A stretch of 64,000 nt of DNA from Bacteroidota bacterium (GTDB lineage: Bacteria; Bacteroidota; Ignavibacteria; Ignavibacteriales; SURF-24). The stretch is from the NCBI GenBank assembly GCA_030706145.1, contig JAUZPB010000004.1, forward strand, positions 23,355-87,354. Reading direction: 5' to 3'. The notes under the pieces were generated by a model that was not told the origin of the DNA, searched no databases, and saw only the letters and a program-made list of their open reading frames with translations. How positions within the stretch are numbered: position 1 is the stretch's first letter; the number at the start of each line of letters is the position of its first letter. The position numbers and the translations under genes are program-made. Positions 32,967 to 43,086 of this stretch are shown one piece after another.

Positions 32967-33327
32967 ATAATAAAGTCATATGTTTATTGAATAAAACTTT
33001 TATTTTAGAAATTTCCGCAGAATCAATAACACTATCTCTCATTGCAAATTGAATTTCATCTAAAAGAGCAGAATCCTTGTCAATATCATAATCTTTAGCA
33101 TCTTTTATACTTTTGGCATAAGAATTTACTATAGAAACAAGTGTGTCCCTTTCCGGCGTATTTTTTATACTTGCAATTTTGTCATCAAATTTATCTTTAA
33201 TCTTACTAATTACCCATGGTTTGACCAGCTTGTTAATTGTCACTTTGTGATTTTTTACTAAATAAAAAGCAACACCAAGAACTATGGTCAAAGTTAACAA
33301 GCCAGTTAAGAAGCATCCTTTTTTCAT
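32938..33327 (-). CDS. Hypothetical protein with N-terminal TM/signal anchor
   Basis: MKKGCFLTGLLTLTIVLGVAFYLVKNHK; overlaps both neighbours, so likely translated in an operon. Confidence 0.65.
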   Translation of the reverse strand: MKKGCFLTGLLTLTIVLGVAFYLVKNHKVTINKLVKPWVISKIKDKFDDKIASIKNTPERDTLVSIVNSYAKSIKDAKDYDIDKDSALLDEIQFAMRDSVIDSAEISKIKVLFNKHMTLLYARQKKNSD

Positions 33328-34631
33328 ACATCCTTATTGTGAAGATCAATAGGTGAGAGAATTTCAATTAATATTTTTTTAACACGTCTGTTAACGATTT
33401 CTTTAACGGTAAACTTATGATTTTTAAATACAAAATTATAGCCTTCATTTGGAATAGTTCCGGCATAATTCAGAATAAAACCGCCTACAGTATCGTAATC
33501 ATCATTTTCTGAATAAAGGTCTAATTCGAGTACTTCATTTATCTCATCGATTGGGGTTTTACCTAAAACTGAATAGGTTTGTTCCCCTATCTTTGTAATA
33601 TCATTTTCTTCTCCCTGATCATATTCATCCCTTATCTCACCAACAATCTCTTCAAGTATATCTTCAAGTGTTACAAGTCCTGCTGTTCCACCGTATTCAT
33701 CTACTACAATTGCCATGTGCATCTTCTTTTCCTGAAACTCATGCATTAGATCACTTATGAGTTTAGTTTCAGGTATAAACATAGCTTTCCTTGCAAGTTT
33801 GTTTAGCTGTAAAGCATTTCTGGTCTCTCCATTTTTAAGAAATGGGAGCAGGTCTTTTGTATAGACAATGCCAATGATCTCATCCAGATTAGAGCGGTAA
33901 AGCGGTATCCTGCTATGGCCAGAGTCAGTAATAATTTGCATTAGCTCATCGAGTTCAGTATCATCCGAGATTGAAATAATGTCCACCCTTGGTGTCATTA
34001 TCTCTCTAACTGTAATTGTTCTGAAAGATACCAGGCTATGAATAAGCTCCTGCTCTTCTTCAACAAAAGTCCCTTTTTCCGTCCCTAAATCTGCAAGATC
34101 TGTAAGTTCAGAGGAAAGGATTGCCGTTTTAGACCTATCGATGTTGATGCGCGAAAATACCCCTTTTATTATATCGGTCAAAGTCTTTGAGATCGGATAA
34201 ACGAACACTCCAACCCAATATAAAGGGATACAAACAATTTTCGAAATTAATACCGGATGTTTGGAGGCTCCGACCTTTGGAGTAATCTCTCCGAGGATCA
34301 AAATAAGCAATGAAACCAGAACAATCTGAATAAAGAGCACCAGATCCTTTGATAGAGAGTAATGATTTGCTATTTCCAGAGCCAAAGTAACGGAGATTAT
34401 CGTTATTGCGACGTTAACAACAGTATTACACAAAAGTATTGTAACAAGCAGTCTTCTGGGAAATTCAAGCAGATTTATTATATAGTTACCAATAACCGGG
34501 TTACGATTTTTAATTTCTTTAATTCTGTTTTTATCCAAAGAAAACAAAGCTATCTCTGAACCAGAAAAGAAAGCTGATAAAAATAATAACCCGATTAAAA
34601 GTGTTAACTTAAAATACCAATCAATATCCAA
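33324..34631 (-). CDS. CNNM/CorC (hemolysin) family protein with CBS domains
   Basis: SAFFSGSEIALFSLDKNRIKE, REIMTPRVDIISI, VVDEYGGTAGLVTLEDILEEIVGEIRDEYD. Confidence 0.93.
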   Translation of the reverse strand: MDIDWYFKLTLLIGLLFLSAFFSGSEIALFSLDKNRIKEIKNRNPVIGNYIINLLEFPRRLLVTILLCNTVVNVAITIISVTLALEIANHYSLSKDLVLFIQIVLVSLLILILGEITPKVGASKHPVLISKIVCIPLYWVGVFVYPISKTLTDIIKGVFSRINIDRSKTAILSSELTDLADLGTEKGTFVEEEQELIHSLVSFRTITVREIMTPRVDIISISDDTELDELMQIITDSGHSRIPLYRSNLDEIIGIVYTKDLLPFLKNGETRNALQLNKLARKAMFIPETKLISDLMHEFQEKKMHMAIVVDEYGGTAGLVTLEDILEEIVGEIRDEYDQGEENDITKIGEQTYSVLGKTPIDEINEVLELDLYSENDDYDTVGGFILNYAGTIPNEGYNFVFKNHKFTVKEIVNRRVKKILIEILSPIDLHNKDV

Positions 34632-34670
34632 AAATTAAGTTAATCCTAAGTTGTGATACATATTATAGTC

Positions 34671-35123
34671 TTAGAAAGGCAAGTCATCATTTTCGTCTAC
34701 AGAATTATTGGGTTCATTAACATGCTGCTCAAAAGAAGGAGCTGATGAAACTTCCCTATTAAAATCCTGCTGACTTGAGGAGGTATCGCCTTCACGAGCA
34801 TCAAGAGGAATGAGCCTTTCGCTTACAACTTCTGTAACAAACCTCTTTATACCTTCTTTATCGGTATAATCTCTTTTTGTAAGTCGGCCCTCAACATAGA
34901 CTTTTTTACCCTTTTTCAGGGCATCTTTCATATAGTCAGTTAAGCTCCATGCCACAATGTTATGCCAGGTAGTTTCATTAACCCAGTTGCCATCTTTCCC
35001 TTTGTAGCTATGATCAGTAGCTAATGTAAAAGATGTGACTGACTGGTTTGTAGTTGTAAACCTTGTTTCGGCATCTTTGCCGAGCCTGCCTATCAGCATG
35101 ATCTTGTTTAATGATTGTGCCAT
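34671..35123 (-). CDS. ssb: Single-stranded DNA-binding protein
   Basis: LNKIMLIGRLGKDAETRFT...NETTWHNIVAW...GKKVYVEGRLTKRDYTDKEGIKR...DDLPF acidic tail. Confidence 0.96.
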   Translation of the reverse strand: MAQSLNKIMLIGRLGKDAETRFTTTNQSVTSFTLATDHSYKGKDGNWVNETTWHNIVAWSLTDYMKDALKKGKKVYVEGRLTKRDYTDKEGIKRFVTEVVSERLIPLDAREGDTSSSQQDFNREVSSAPSFEQHVNEPNNSVDENDDLPF

Positions 35124-35249
35124 AATCCCTCCAAAATAAAATTACTAGATTTTCTTACAATTTGAAATATAATCGATATATTATTAAAATTCACTATTAA
35201 AACCAAATAACTTTCCCAGTCTACTAAAATACCCCATTACACTTCAATA

Positions 35250-35837
35250 CTATTCTGCAGAAGGGGCCAGGAAAGCATCTTTATATCCCTTTCTTTTAAG
35301 CTCTTTTACAATATTTTGAGCCGCAGATCTTGAGTCAAAAGGCAGTAGCTGTACTACATAGAGTTTCACCCTTTCACTATATCTGACATTCATCTCGTGC
35401 TTTACTTTTGACTTATTTAGCTTTACAAATTCTTTTGCATTATCAGAAGACTGAAAAGCCCCAAGCTGAACAACATAGCCGCTAACTTTTGGCTCCTCGA
35501 CTAATGAAACCTTTTCGCTTGCAGGTTTCTGAGAAAGTGAATCGTTATTAAATATCTTACTTTTTACACGCGAAGAAACGGGAGATTCCTGTTGATCCAT
35601 CGGCTTTTTCCTTGACTTAAAAGCCGGAATATCGTTTTTCTGAATTTCATTCGTCTCGGCTTCAACTGATGTTGAGTCAATTGGAAGAGGAGCCGACGAG
35701 TCAGATTTAATCTCATCAAAAGTAAAACTTTCTTTTTCTTTAAGACCGTTCCCATCTGTACTCTGCTGCTTAGAAGATGAGCAGCCAATAATGGAAACCA
35801 AAATAAATAAAATGGAAAAACAACCTAGCGTTTTCAT
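35250..35837 (-). CDS. SPOR domain-containing lipoprotein
   Basis: Start reassigned to ATG 35835-35837: MKTLGCFSILFILVSIIGCSSSK lipobox; C-term YVVQLGAFQSSDNAKEFVKL...YVVQLLPFDSRSAAQNIVKELKRKGYKDAFL is SPOR. Confidence 0.87.
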   Translation of the reverse strand: MKTLGCFSILFILVSIIGCSSSKQQSTDGNGLKEKESFTFDEIKSDSSAPLPIDSTSVEAETNEIQKNDIPAFKSRKKPMDQQESPVSSRVKSKIFNNDSLSQKPASEKVSLVEEPKVSGYVVQLGAFQSSDNAKEFVKLNKSKVKHEMNVRYSERVKLYVVQLLPFDSRSAAQNIVKELKRKGYKDAFLAPSAE

Positions 35838-35977
35838 AGTTTCTTCACACTTCTGTAAGTTAATTGTTGAACAAGTTAAATTTTCAGCCCAATTTAAGCG
35901 AAAAATTATGAGTTTTTCAAGAAAATTCTGAAAATATGAAAAGATTGGTAAAAGATGTGACGTTTTCACAAAGAAGT

Positions 35978-36027
35978 AAAAGACAGCTCTTTTGAAAGCA
36001 ACTACTGCTATTTTTGAGCTGTCTTTT
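35978..36027 (-). terminator. Intrinsic terminator after OmpP1/FadL gene
   Basis: AAAAGACAGCTC (35978-35989) / GAGCTGTCTTTT (36016-36027), perfect 12 bp stem. Confidence 0.7.
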
Positions 36028-36057
36028 AAGAAAATACACAAAAGTAATGATTATCTA

Positions 36058-37344
36058 CTACAAACTATATGACAGGTTTACGCCAAAAAGATTTGCTGAA
36101 GATTTATAAGTCCCATTAAGTCTTTGTGGAATTGGACGGATTGGAATAAATTCTTCAGATGTATCGATAGTTCTGTCTTTGAACAATAAATACATATATG
36201 CAACGTCAACAGAGAAGTTTGGAGTAAATTTGTATCCAAATCCAATATTAAAAGCCCATCTGTCTGCATCGGGAAGTGTCGGATCAAGCTTTTCGTCTTT
36301 TATTGGGTTTTTATCAAATAAGATCCCACCTCGCAAGGCGACTTGATCATTTAATATATATTCACTTCCAGCTCTTAGAATATAACTGTTTTTGTAATCG
36401 CGCACCGAGACACTTGGGTTCGTAGAGCTTTTAGGAAGGTCGTTAAAATTTACCTCTAGTTTATCATAGCTTGACCAGCCATTATACTGGTAGTCAGCAT
36501 TAAAGAGAAGGCTAGAAAATACTTTATATGATCCGCCAATAGTAAGAACCGCTGGAGTAGTTAACGGAGCTGTAATGCTACCTTTAGGCAGAGCTGCTAC
36601 AACTGCTGCAGGTGTAGTTGGGCTAACTGTTGTAGTTGCATCTCCTTTCATATCATATTTTATCTGGCTATGGAAAGCAACCCCGAGTCCTAAGTTATCC
36701 ATTGGCTTAAAGAGTAGTCCTGCAGTATAACCAAAAGCTGTATTATGCCCCTTCAGCTCAAGATTTGCATCTGGCAGTTGAACTACTGTCTGACCAACAG
36801 GTACTAAAAGCTGCAGTTTTCTACCAATTAAAACATCTGCGTAAGAAACAGTAAAACCAGCACTTACAGAAAGCATATCAGATATTTTGTATGCGACAAC
36901 AGGTGAAAAGTTATAAGTTTTTATTTCGGTTTTCGTTGTTCTATATCTACCGACCCAATCATCTTCCCATTCGGTTCCAAGGCCAAAAGGATCGTTAAAG
37001 CCAAAACCAACAAAGAAGTTTGAGCCCAATGACTGTGTAAAGTAGAAATTTGCCGGTGTAAAGAACTTTTTCTTCAACTTTGATTCAGTAGTTGAAGGTG
37101 CCGGGCCAGTAAATGTACTAGTCGGACTGATATATGTAGCTCCAAGGCTAAAATGAGTTCCAAAGAGCTGAGTTATACCAGCAGGGTTATAATAAACAGC
37201 AGAGGGATCATTAGCCAGGCCGGCAAAAGCGCCGCCCATTGCCATTACCCTTGCATTGTGCTCATTGATCTGAAATCCACTGGCCTGCAGGCGTATGGAT
37301 AAAAATAGCATAGATACAGCTATTGAGAGTATTATTTTCTTCAC
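36058..37344 (-). CDS. OmpP1/FadL/TodX family outer membrane transporter
   Basis: SGFQINEHNARVMAMGGAFAGLANDPSAVYYNPAGITQL signature; beta-barrel-like C-term. Confidence 0.93.
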   Translation of the reverse strand: MKKIILSIAVSMLFLSIRLQASGFQINEHNARVMAMGGAFAGLANDPSAVYYNPAGITQLFGTHFSLGATYISPTSTFTGPAPSTTESKLKKKFFTPANFYFTQSLGSNFFVGFGFNDPFGLGTEWEDDWVGRYRTTKTEIKTYNFSPVVAYKISDMLSVSAGFTVSYADVLIGRKLQLLVPVGQTVVQLPDANLELKGHNTAFGYTAGLLFKPMDNLGLGVAFHSQIKYDMKGDATTTVSPTTPAAVVAALPKGSITAPLTTPAVLTIGGSYKVFSSLLFNADYQYNGWSSYDKLEVNFNDLPKSSTNPSVSVRDYKNSYILRAGSEYILNDQVALRGGILFDKNPIKDEKLDPTLPDADRWAFNIGFGYKFTPNFSVDVAYMYLLFKDRTIDTSEEFIPIRPIPQRLNGTYKSSANLFGVNLSYSL

Positions 37345-37415
37345 AAGACCTCCATTTTGTTATTTAATATTGTATTCAATTAAAAAATTGAATAAGCATA
37401 GTATAGGAAGCATTT

Positions 37416-37916
37416 TTATTCGATGGTAAGTAAAATGCTGCCCTTTTCTACTGAGACTCCCTCCTTGACTATGACCTCCTTTATTATTCCTGATGAAGGG
37501 GACCTAAGATCATTCTCCATTTTCATAGCTTCAAGAATAACCACAGATTCACCCATTTCAACAGTATCACCGACCTTTTTTTTCAGCCTTAAAACCATCC
37601 CCGGCATGGGAGCTCTTAAGACATCGTGGTGATTTTGTTTATTTTTTATATTCTGAAGTTCATTTGCCTTTTCCTGAAGACGAGTCCTGACAATGGTCTC
37701 AAAATAATGCCCGTCAACAAGAAAGCCATATTTCTCAGAATTAAATTGCGTTGTTGTTATATCATAAACTTTATTTCCAATCTTTAGTAAATATGAGTAA
37801 TCACTTATCTTCAGAAGAGAATAATCAAATTCTTTTCCATCGAACCTAATTATGCTTGAATCGAGGACCTTTATTTCCTTTTTTTTGCCATTTAATGTAA
37901 CGAAATATTCACTCAT
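37416..37916 (-). CDS. Biotin carboxyl carrier (biotin/lipoyl attachment) protein
   Basis: LRAPMPGMVLRLKKKVGDTVEMGESVVILEAMKMENDLRSPSSGIIKEVIVKEG; start at MSEYF (37916), overlapping upstream stop. Confidence 0.93.
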   Translation of the reverse strand: MSEYFVTLNGKKKEIKVLDSSIIRFDGKEFDYSLLKISDYSYLLKIGNKVYDITTTQFNSEKYGFLVDGHYFETIVRTRLQEKANELQNIKNKQNHHDVLRAPMPGMVLRLKKKVGDTVEMGESVVILEAMKMENDLRSPSSGIIKEVIVKEGVSVEKGSILLTIE

Positions 37917-39405
37917 AGCGCCCCTCGATCCATTTGTTGTTTTTCGAGAGGCATACACCATTTGAGCTAGTCTGATTTGCCCTGTCTTTCAATAAAGCGG
38001 CAAGTACTGACACTGCATTTTCATATTCAAAAGCTTGCTCAGATTTCCATTTATCAGGGATCAATGGTAAAAAGGATTTTTCGACAAAGTTAATGTCAAA
38101 TGACCCGTCGAGAAATTCAGGCTGCTTTAATACCCATCTAAGAGCTGCAATATTTGTTAATACTCCGGCAATTTTATATTCACCAAGTGCTCTTATCATT
38201 CTGTCAATTGCTTCTTGTCTGTTTCTACCCCAGCTAATGACCTTTGTAAGCATTGGGTCATAAAATATGGAGACATTTGAAAACGGATCAATTCCCGTAT
38301 CTACTCTTATCCCAATGCCGTCTGGTCTGCGGTGAAGCTTTATCTGTCCTGTGGATGGAACAAAATTATTGTCAGTATCCTCGGCATAAACGCGGCATTC
38401 TATTGAATGGCCATAGATCTTCAGATCCCCTTGTTTAAATGAAAGAGGGTTACCTTCAGCTATACTTATCTGTTCCTTTACAAGATCAATTCCTGTGATA
38501 GATTCTGTTACGGGATGTTCAACCTGAAGACGCGTATTCATCTCCAAAAAGTAGACATTTTTGGATTTGTCGACTAAAAATTCGATTGTACCTGCATTAT
38601 AATAAGAACATGCTTTTGCAGCATTTATGGCAGCTGCAGTTAGCCTTTCGCGTAGTTCGTTATCTACAAAGGAAGAAGGGGCTTCCTCGATTACTTTCTG
38701 GTGTCTTCTTTGCACTGAACAGTCCCTTTCAAAAAGATGGCAGTAATTGCCGAGCTTATCTGCAATGATCTGGACTTCAATATGTTTGGGATCTTCTATA
38801 TACTTTTCAATATAAATATCATCACTGGCAAAAGCCTTAAGAGATTCATTTTTAGCAGAGGCAAATGCTTCAGAAAACTCTTCTGCGGAAAAGACTTTTC
38901 TCATTCCTTTCCCTCCGCCTCCAGCCGAAGCTTTTAATAAAACCGGGAATCCAATTTTTTCAGCCTCAGCAAGGCCTTGCATTAGATCAGAAATTGGAGC
39001 TGTAGTACCAGGAACAATTGGTACATTATGGCTTTCCATAAGTTTGCGGGCAGATGTCTTATCTCCCATCATCTTTACAGACATAGAAGAAGGGCCGATA
39101 AAGATAACTCCTGACTTTTCAACTGCTTCGATAAAACCTGCATTTTCTGACAAGAAACCATACCCTGGATGAATTGCCGAAGCATTAATTCTTTTTGCCA
39201 GAGAAATTATTTTTTCAATGTTCAGATAAGATTCTGAAGAGGGGGAGTTACCAATTAGATAAGCTTCGTCGGCTAACCTGACGTGAAGAGAATTCTTATC
39301 AGCTTCTGAATACAATGCAGCTGAAGTGATTTTCAATTCACGGCAAGCCTTAATGATCCGGACAGCAATTTCCCCCCTATTAGCGACAAGAATTTTACTA
39401 AACAA
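37909..39405 (-). CDS. accC: Biotin carboxylase subunit (acetyl/propionyl-CoA carboxylase)
   Basis: KILVANRGEIAVRIIKACRELKI, KASAGGGGKGMRKV, FLEMNTRLQVEHPVTE. Confidence 0.95.
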   Translation of the reverse strand: MFSKILVANRGEIAVRIIKACRELKITSAALYSEADKNSLHVRLADEAYLIGNSPSSESYLNIEKIISLAKRINASAIHPGYGFLSENAGFIEAVEKSGVIFIGPSSMSVKMMGDKTSARKLMESHNVPIVPGTTAPISDLMQGLAEAEKIGFPVLLKASAGGGGKGMRKVFSAEEFSEAFASAKNESLKAFASDDIYIEKYIEDPKHIEVQIIADKLGNYCHLFERDCSVQRRHQKVIEEAPSSFVDNELRERLTAAAINAAKACSYYNAGTIEFLVDKSKNVYFLEMNTRLQVEHPVTESITGIDLVKEQISIAEGNPLSFKQGDLKIYGHSIECRVYAEDTDNNFVPSTGQIKLHRRPDGIGIRVDTGIDPFSNVSIFYDPMLTKVISWGRNRQEAIDRMIRALGEYKIAGVLTNIAALRWVLKQPEFLDGSFDINFVEKSFLPLIPDKWKSEQAFEYENAVSVLAALLKDRANQTSSNGVCLSKNNKWIEGRYE

Positions 39406-39423
39406 ATAAGCCCCCTTATTTTG

Positions 39424-41775
39424 TTATTTTAATTCTACTATTGTAATGCCATCTCCACCATGTTCAATGTTTGCAAAATAGAAATTTTTAACCAGTTCAT
39501 GTTTAGACAGAACATCCTTTACAACACGCTTTAATGCACCGGTACCTTTGCCATGAAGAATTTCAACTCTTTCAAGCCCGGCTAAATGCGCATTATCCAA
39601 AAACTTTATTACTTCAAATTCAGATTCTTCTGCCCTCCATCCGCGTATATCTATCATATAATCGGCTTGACCTGAATAATTGGTTTTATAGACATTCTTT
39701 GGCTCGTCGGCATCCTTCTTCTTTGCTGGTACCAGATCGTTTAAGTTTACCTGCAGCTTAATACTGCCGACTAAAAGGACAACCTTTTTCTTTTCTTTAT
39801 CAATTTCAAGGATCTTCCCGGTTGTCTGGGAATTCTTTAGCGAAGCAAACTCCCCTTCAGAAAAGACATGATTTTCAGCTACAACGTCTGTTTTCCTGGA
39901 AGATTCTATCTTCTTATTTTCAGCCTTGAGCCCTTCAATATCTTTCCTTACAGATTTGATCACATCTGCATTTGCATTGGATTCTTTTATTTGTTTAATT
40001 GCCTGCTCTACTCTCTTGTTTATATCTTTAAGATACTCATCTGCTTCGTTCTTTGCTTTTAGAATAATATCTTTTTTCTGATTTTCCAGGCGCTCAACAT
40101 TCTGCTGGTAGAGATTTGCAAGACCTTTTAACCTTGTATTTTCAATTTCTGATGACCTTAAGCGCTGCTCTAATGTTCTTGATCTTCTATCCAGTTCAAT
40201 AAGAAAATCTTCAACTTTCATTTTATCCGAGTCAAGATAGCTCTTTGCGAGAGTAAGGAAGCTCTTATCAAGGCCAATTCTCTCAGCGACTTCAAAAGCA
40301 TAGCTTGAGCCTGGCACTCCCTGCCTAAAGTAATATGTCGGGGCCAGGTTCTCAGTATCGAACTCCATAGAAGCATTTTGAAACCCCTCTACTTCACTTG
40401 CAAATATCTTTAAGCTGCCATGATGAGTCGTAGCAAGAACAAAGGAGTGATTCTCCTTTAATCTTAACAAAGTTGCAATAGCCAAAGCTGCACCCTCAGC
40501 AGGATCTGTACCTGTACCAAGCTCGTCTAATAAGACAAGAGTATTAGGGCCTGACTTACGCAGAATATATTTTATATTTGATAGATGAGAACTAAATGTG
40601 CTAAGATCATCTTCTATCGACTGCTGATCACCAATATCAATTAAAATTTCGGAGAAAAAGTTAAAATTTGAATCCGGACTTGCAGGTATATGAATACCTG
40701 ATAAAGCCATAACGGATAAAAGTCCAATAGCTTTAAGTACTACTGTTTTTCCCCCTGCATTTGGTCCTGTAATAAGAATAACCCTATTGTTTTCAGCATC
40801 GAGGTTTAGTGGGACAGTCTTACTTCTGCCAAATTTCTTTAATAGCAGAGGGTGCCTGGCATCAAAGATGCAAAACGGCTTTGAATTATCAATTGTTGGA
40901 AAAGAGCCGATAATTTCAACAGAATATCTGGCTCTTGCAAAAATGCTGTCCAGATAAGCAATTGCCTCAAGAGAGTCTTTTAACCTATCGCTGGATTGGC
41001 CGATCTTTTTTGTCAGTTCCCTTAAAATTCTCTCTATCTCGCGTTTTTCGGCAAAATTAAGAGAAAGTATATCATTATTTAGTTCAAGAGTTTCTTCTGG
41101 TTCTATATAGACTGTTTGCCCCGAAGAAGATTCAGAATGAATAAATCCCTTAACATGCCTTTTATGCTCAGAACGCACAGGAATTACTAATCTTCCATCT
41201 CTTTGAGTAACGTATTCATCCCGGACAAGATAGGAATCGCTCAGATCCTTTAATATTCTTGTAATAACCTTGTTTAGGAGGTCTTCTTTTCTTCTGATCT
41301 CTTCCCTGATTTCCCTTAACTTTGAGCTTGCATTATCCCTAAGCTCACCGTTATCATCTATAATAGTTTCAATATGATGTTCAAAGACCTTATCTACAAA
41401 TAAGCGGCCTAAAAAGTCAGATGTAATATTCCTGTATTCACTCTCATTTTTTAAGAACTGATAAAGCTTTCTTGAAGTAATAGCAAGATTCCAAATATCA
41501 AGTATAGTCTTATTATCCAGGACAGCTCCTTCGACTCTACTTTTTGACAAAGCTACGTCAAGATCAGGCAAATAAGAAAAAGGAGGAATATCATTTTTTA
41601 TTAATATTTCCTTTGCTTCAGTAACGTAATTGCCTTCAAGCAAGGAGGATTGAACATTTGGGAGGGGTTCGAGCTTTAATACCTCTGCTTTTCCAGGTTC
41701 TGTCGAAGCGTATTTCGAAATAAATTGTAAGACCTTTGAAAATTCCAGTTTTTCCAGAATTGCTTTATTTATCAT
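39424..41775 (-). CDS. mutS2: MutS2 family endonuclease (ATPase + Smr domain)
   Basis: ITGPNAGGKTVVLKAIGLL, LLDELGTGTDPAEGAALA, Smr: IDIRGWRAEES...EILHGKGTGALKRVV. Confidence 0.96.
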   Translation of the reverse strand: MINKAILEKLEFSKVLQFISKYASTEPGKAEVLKLEPLPNVQSSLLEGNYVTEAKEILIKNDIPPFSYLPDLDVALSKSRVEGAVLDNKTILDIWNLAITSRKLYQFLKNESEYRNITSDFLGRLFVDKVFEHHIETIIDDNGELRDNASSKLREIREEIRRKEDLLNKVITRILKDLSDSYLVRDEYVTQRDGRLVIPVRSEHKRHVKGFIHSESSSGQTVYIEPEETLELNNDILSLNFAEKREIERILRELTKKIGQSSDRLKDSLEAIAYLDSIFARARYSVEIIGSFPTIDNSKPFCIFDARHPLLLKKFGRSKTVPLNLDAENNRVILITGPNAGGKTVVLKAIGLLSVMALSGIHIPASPDSNFNFFSEILIDIGDQQSIEDDLSTFSSHLSNIKYILRKSGPNTLVLLDELGTGTDPAEGAALAIATLLRLKENHSFVLATTHHGSLKIFASEVEGFQNASMEFDTENLAPTYYFRQGVPGSSYAFEVAERIGLDKSFLTLAKSYLDSDKMKVEDFLIELDRRSRTLEQRLRSSEIENTRLKGLANLYQQNVERLENQKKDIILKAKNEADEYLKDINKRVEQAIKQIKESNANADVIKSVRKDIEGLKAENKKIESSRKTDVVAENHVFSEGEFASLKNSQTTGKILEIDKEKKKVVLLVGSIKLQVNLNDLVPAKKKDADEPKNVYKTNYSGQADYMIDIRGWRAEESEFEVIKFLDNAHLAGLERVEILHGKGTGALKRVVKDVLSKHELVKNFYFANIEHGGDGITIVELK

Positions 41776-41812
41776 TTTAAGACTTTTAATTCCTTTTAGA
41801 TATTATATGTAT

Positions 41813-42475
41813 TTAAACGTTTTTATGATGCTTTTTAGTTTTCAATTTTACTTCTTTTGAATCTTTTTTTCCGTTTTTTACATCTTTTGCCTTGTTTTCA
41901 GGAGCCGGGGCCTCGTTTTTTTGAACCTTCCCATTCCCTTGCTCTTCTTCCTGGTCATTTTTACCATCTTTTAACTTATCTTTATTCTCGATATATTCAC
42001 GGAATATATTCTTCCCCCCGATCATAAAATCTATAGTTTTGGGCATAACTTCAGCCACAGGATGATATAATAATGCCTTATCAGCTGTTTTTTTGTTTGG
42101 CACGTTGAAAATATTCAAAAAAAGGAAAAACCCACTGGTAAAGAACAATATCTGAATAACACCTGTTAAACCGCCAAGCATCTGATTGGCAAATTTACTA
42201 ACCTTATCATGGGGATGAATAACCCTTTTTAAGATTGTTGTAGCAATTATAACAATGATAAAAACTGCAATCCCGGCTATAATTCCTGCCAGATATTCTT
42301 CATTATCAAATAATGGAGAAATAAGCTGTCCTAGTTTTGGGGAAAGCTTTACAGCTAGAAATATCCCCAGAAATATTCCAATCAGACCTATTATTTTTCT
42401 TACCAGACCATCTTTGTAGCCTAAGATGAATCCTAAAATTAAAAGTCCTGCAATGATATAATCTAAATAATTCAA
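41813..42475 (-). CDS. CvpA family protein
   Basis: MNYLDYIIAGLLILGFILGYKDGLVRKIIGLIGIFLGIFLA; four-TM N-term, charged C-term. Confidence 0.85.
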   Translation of the reverse strand: MNYLDYIIAGLLILGFILGYKDGLVRKIIGLIGIFLGIFLAVKLSPKLGQLISPLFDNEEYLAGIIAGIAVFIIVIIATTILKRVIHPHDKVSKFANQMLGGLTGVIQILFFTSGFFLFLNIFNVPNKKTADKALLYHPVAEVMPKTIDFMIGGKNIFREYIENKDKLKDGKNDQEEEQGNGKVQKNEAPAPENKAKDVKNGKKDSKEVKLKTKKHHKNV

Positions 42476-42480
42476 ATTCC

Positions 42481-42930
42481 TTAGCCTTCTAAGACTTTTT
42501 CGACAATTGATTTAACAATTTTTCCATCAGCTTTACCCTTAAGATCCTTCATTGCAACAGGCATAAGCTTTGCAAAATCGGATTTTGATGTAGCGCCAAC
42601 TTCCTTTGCCAATTCTTTTACTCTTTGCAAAATTTCATCTTCTGTTAGCTGTTTTGGCAGATATTCCAAAAGAATATTCATTTCTGCCTCTTCTTTATCG
42701 GCAAGATCATTTCGCTTAGCTGCACTGTACTGTTCTATGGAATCTTTTCTTTTCTTAACTGCAGTACTAAGCATTTTAATCTCTTCTTCTTGCGTTAATT
42801 CCTTACCAGTACCACTTTTTTCAAATTCCAGAATTAAAGCTCTAACAGATCTTATTGTCTCAAGCCTTAATTTGTCCCCTGACTTCATGGCTGCTTTAAG
42901 ATCTTCGTTGATCCTTTCTTTTAAGTTCAT
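42481..42930 (-). CDS. GatB/YqeY domain-containing protein
   Basis: INEDLKAAMKSGDKLRLETIRSVRALI...LLEYLPKQLTEDEI. Confidence 0.93.
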   Translation of the reverse strand: MNLKERINEDLKAAMKSGDKLRLETIRSVRALILEFEKSGTGKELTQEEEIKMLSTAVKKRKDSIEQYSAAKRNDLADKEEAEMNILLEYLPKQLTEDEILQRVKELAKEVGATSKSDFAKLMPVAMKDLKGKADGKIVKSIVEKVLEG

Positions 42931-43086
42931 AGCTTAGTTTCCTTATAATTCATTTCTTAACATAGGAACAACAATCACTTTAGGTTCCCATAATTAGTTT
43001 TAATTTACATATTTATAACTTCGAAAAATATGAAAAATATTTATTATTTCTAAGATCTAGTTTTGTTTTTAATGCAAAACACTAAT

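Noticed and set aside
37373-37394. TATTCAATT-AAAA-AATTGAATA hairpin upstream of the FadL-like gene as a regulatory site
   Set aside because: Perfect but very AT-rich 9 bp repeat in an AT-rich gap; too weak to call without conservation data
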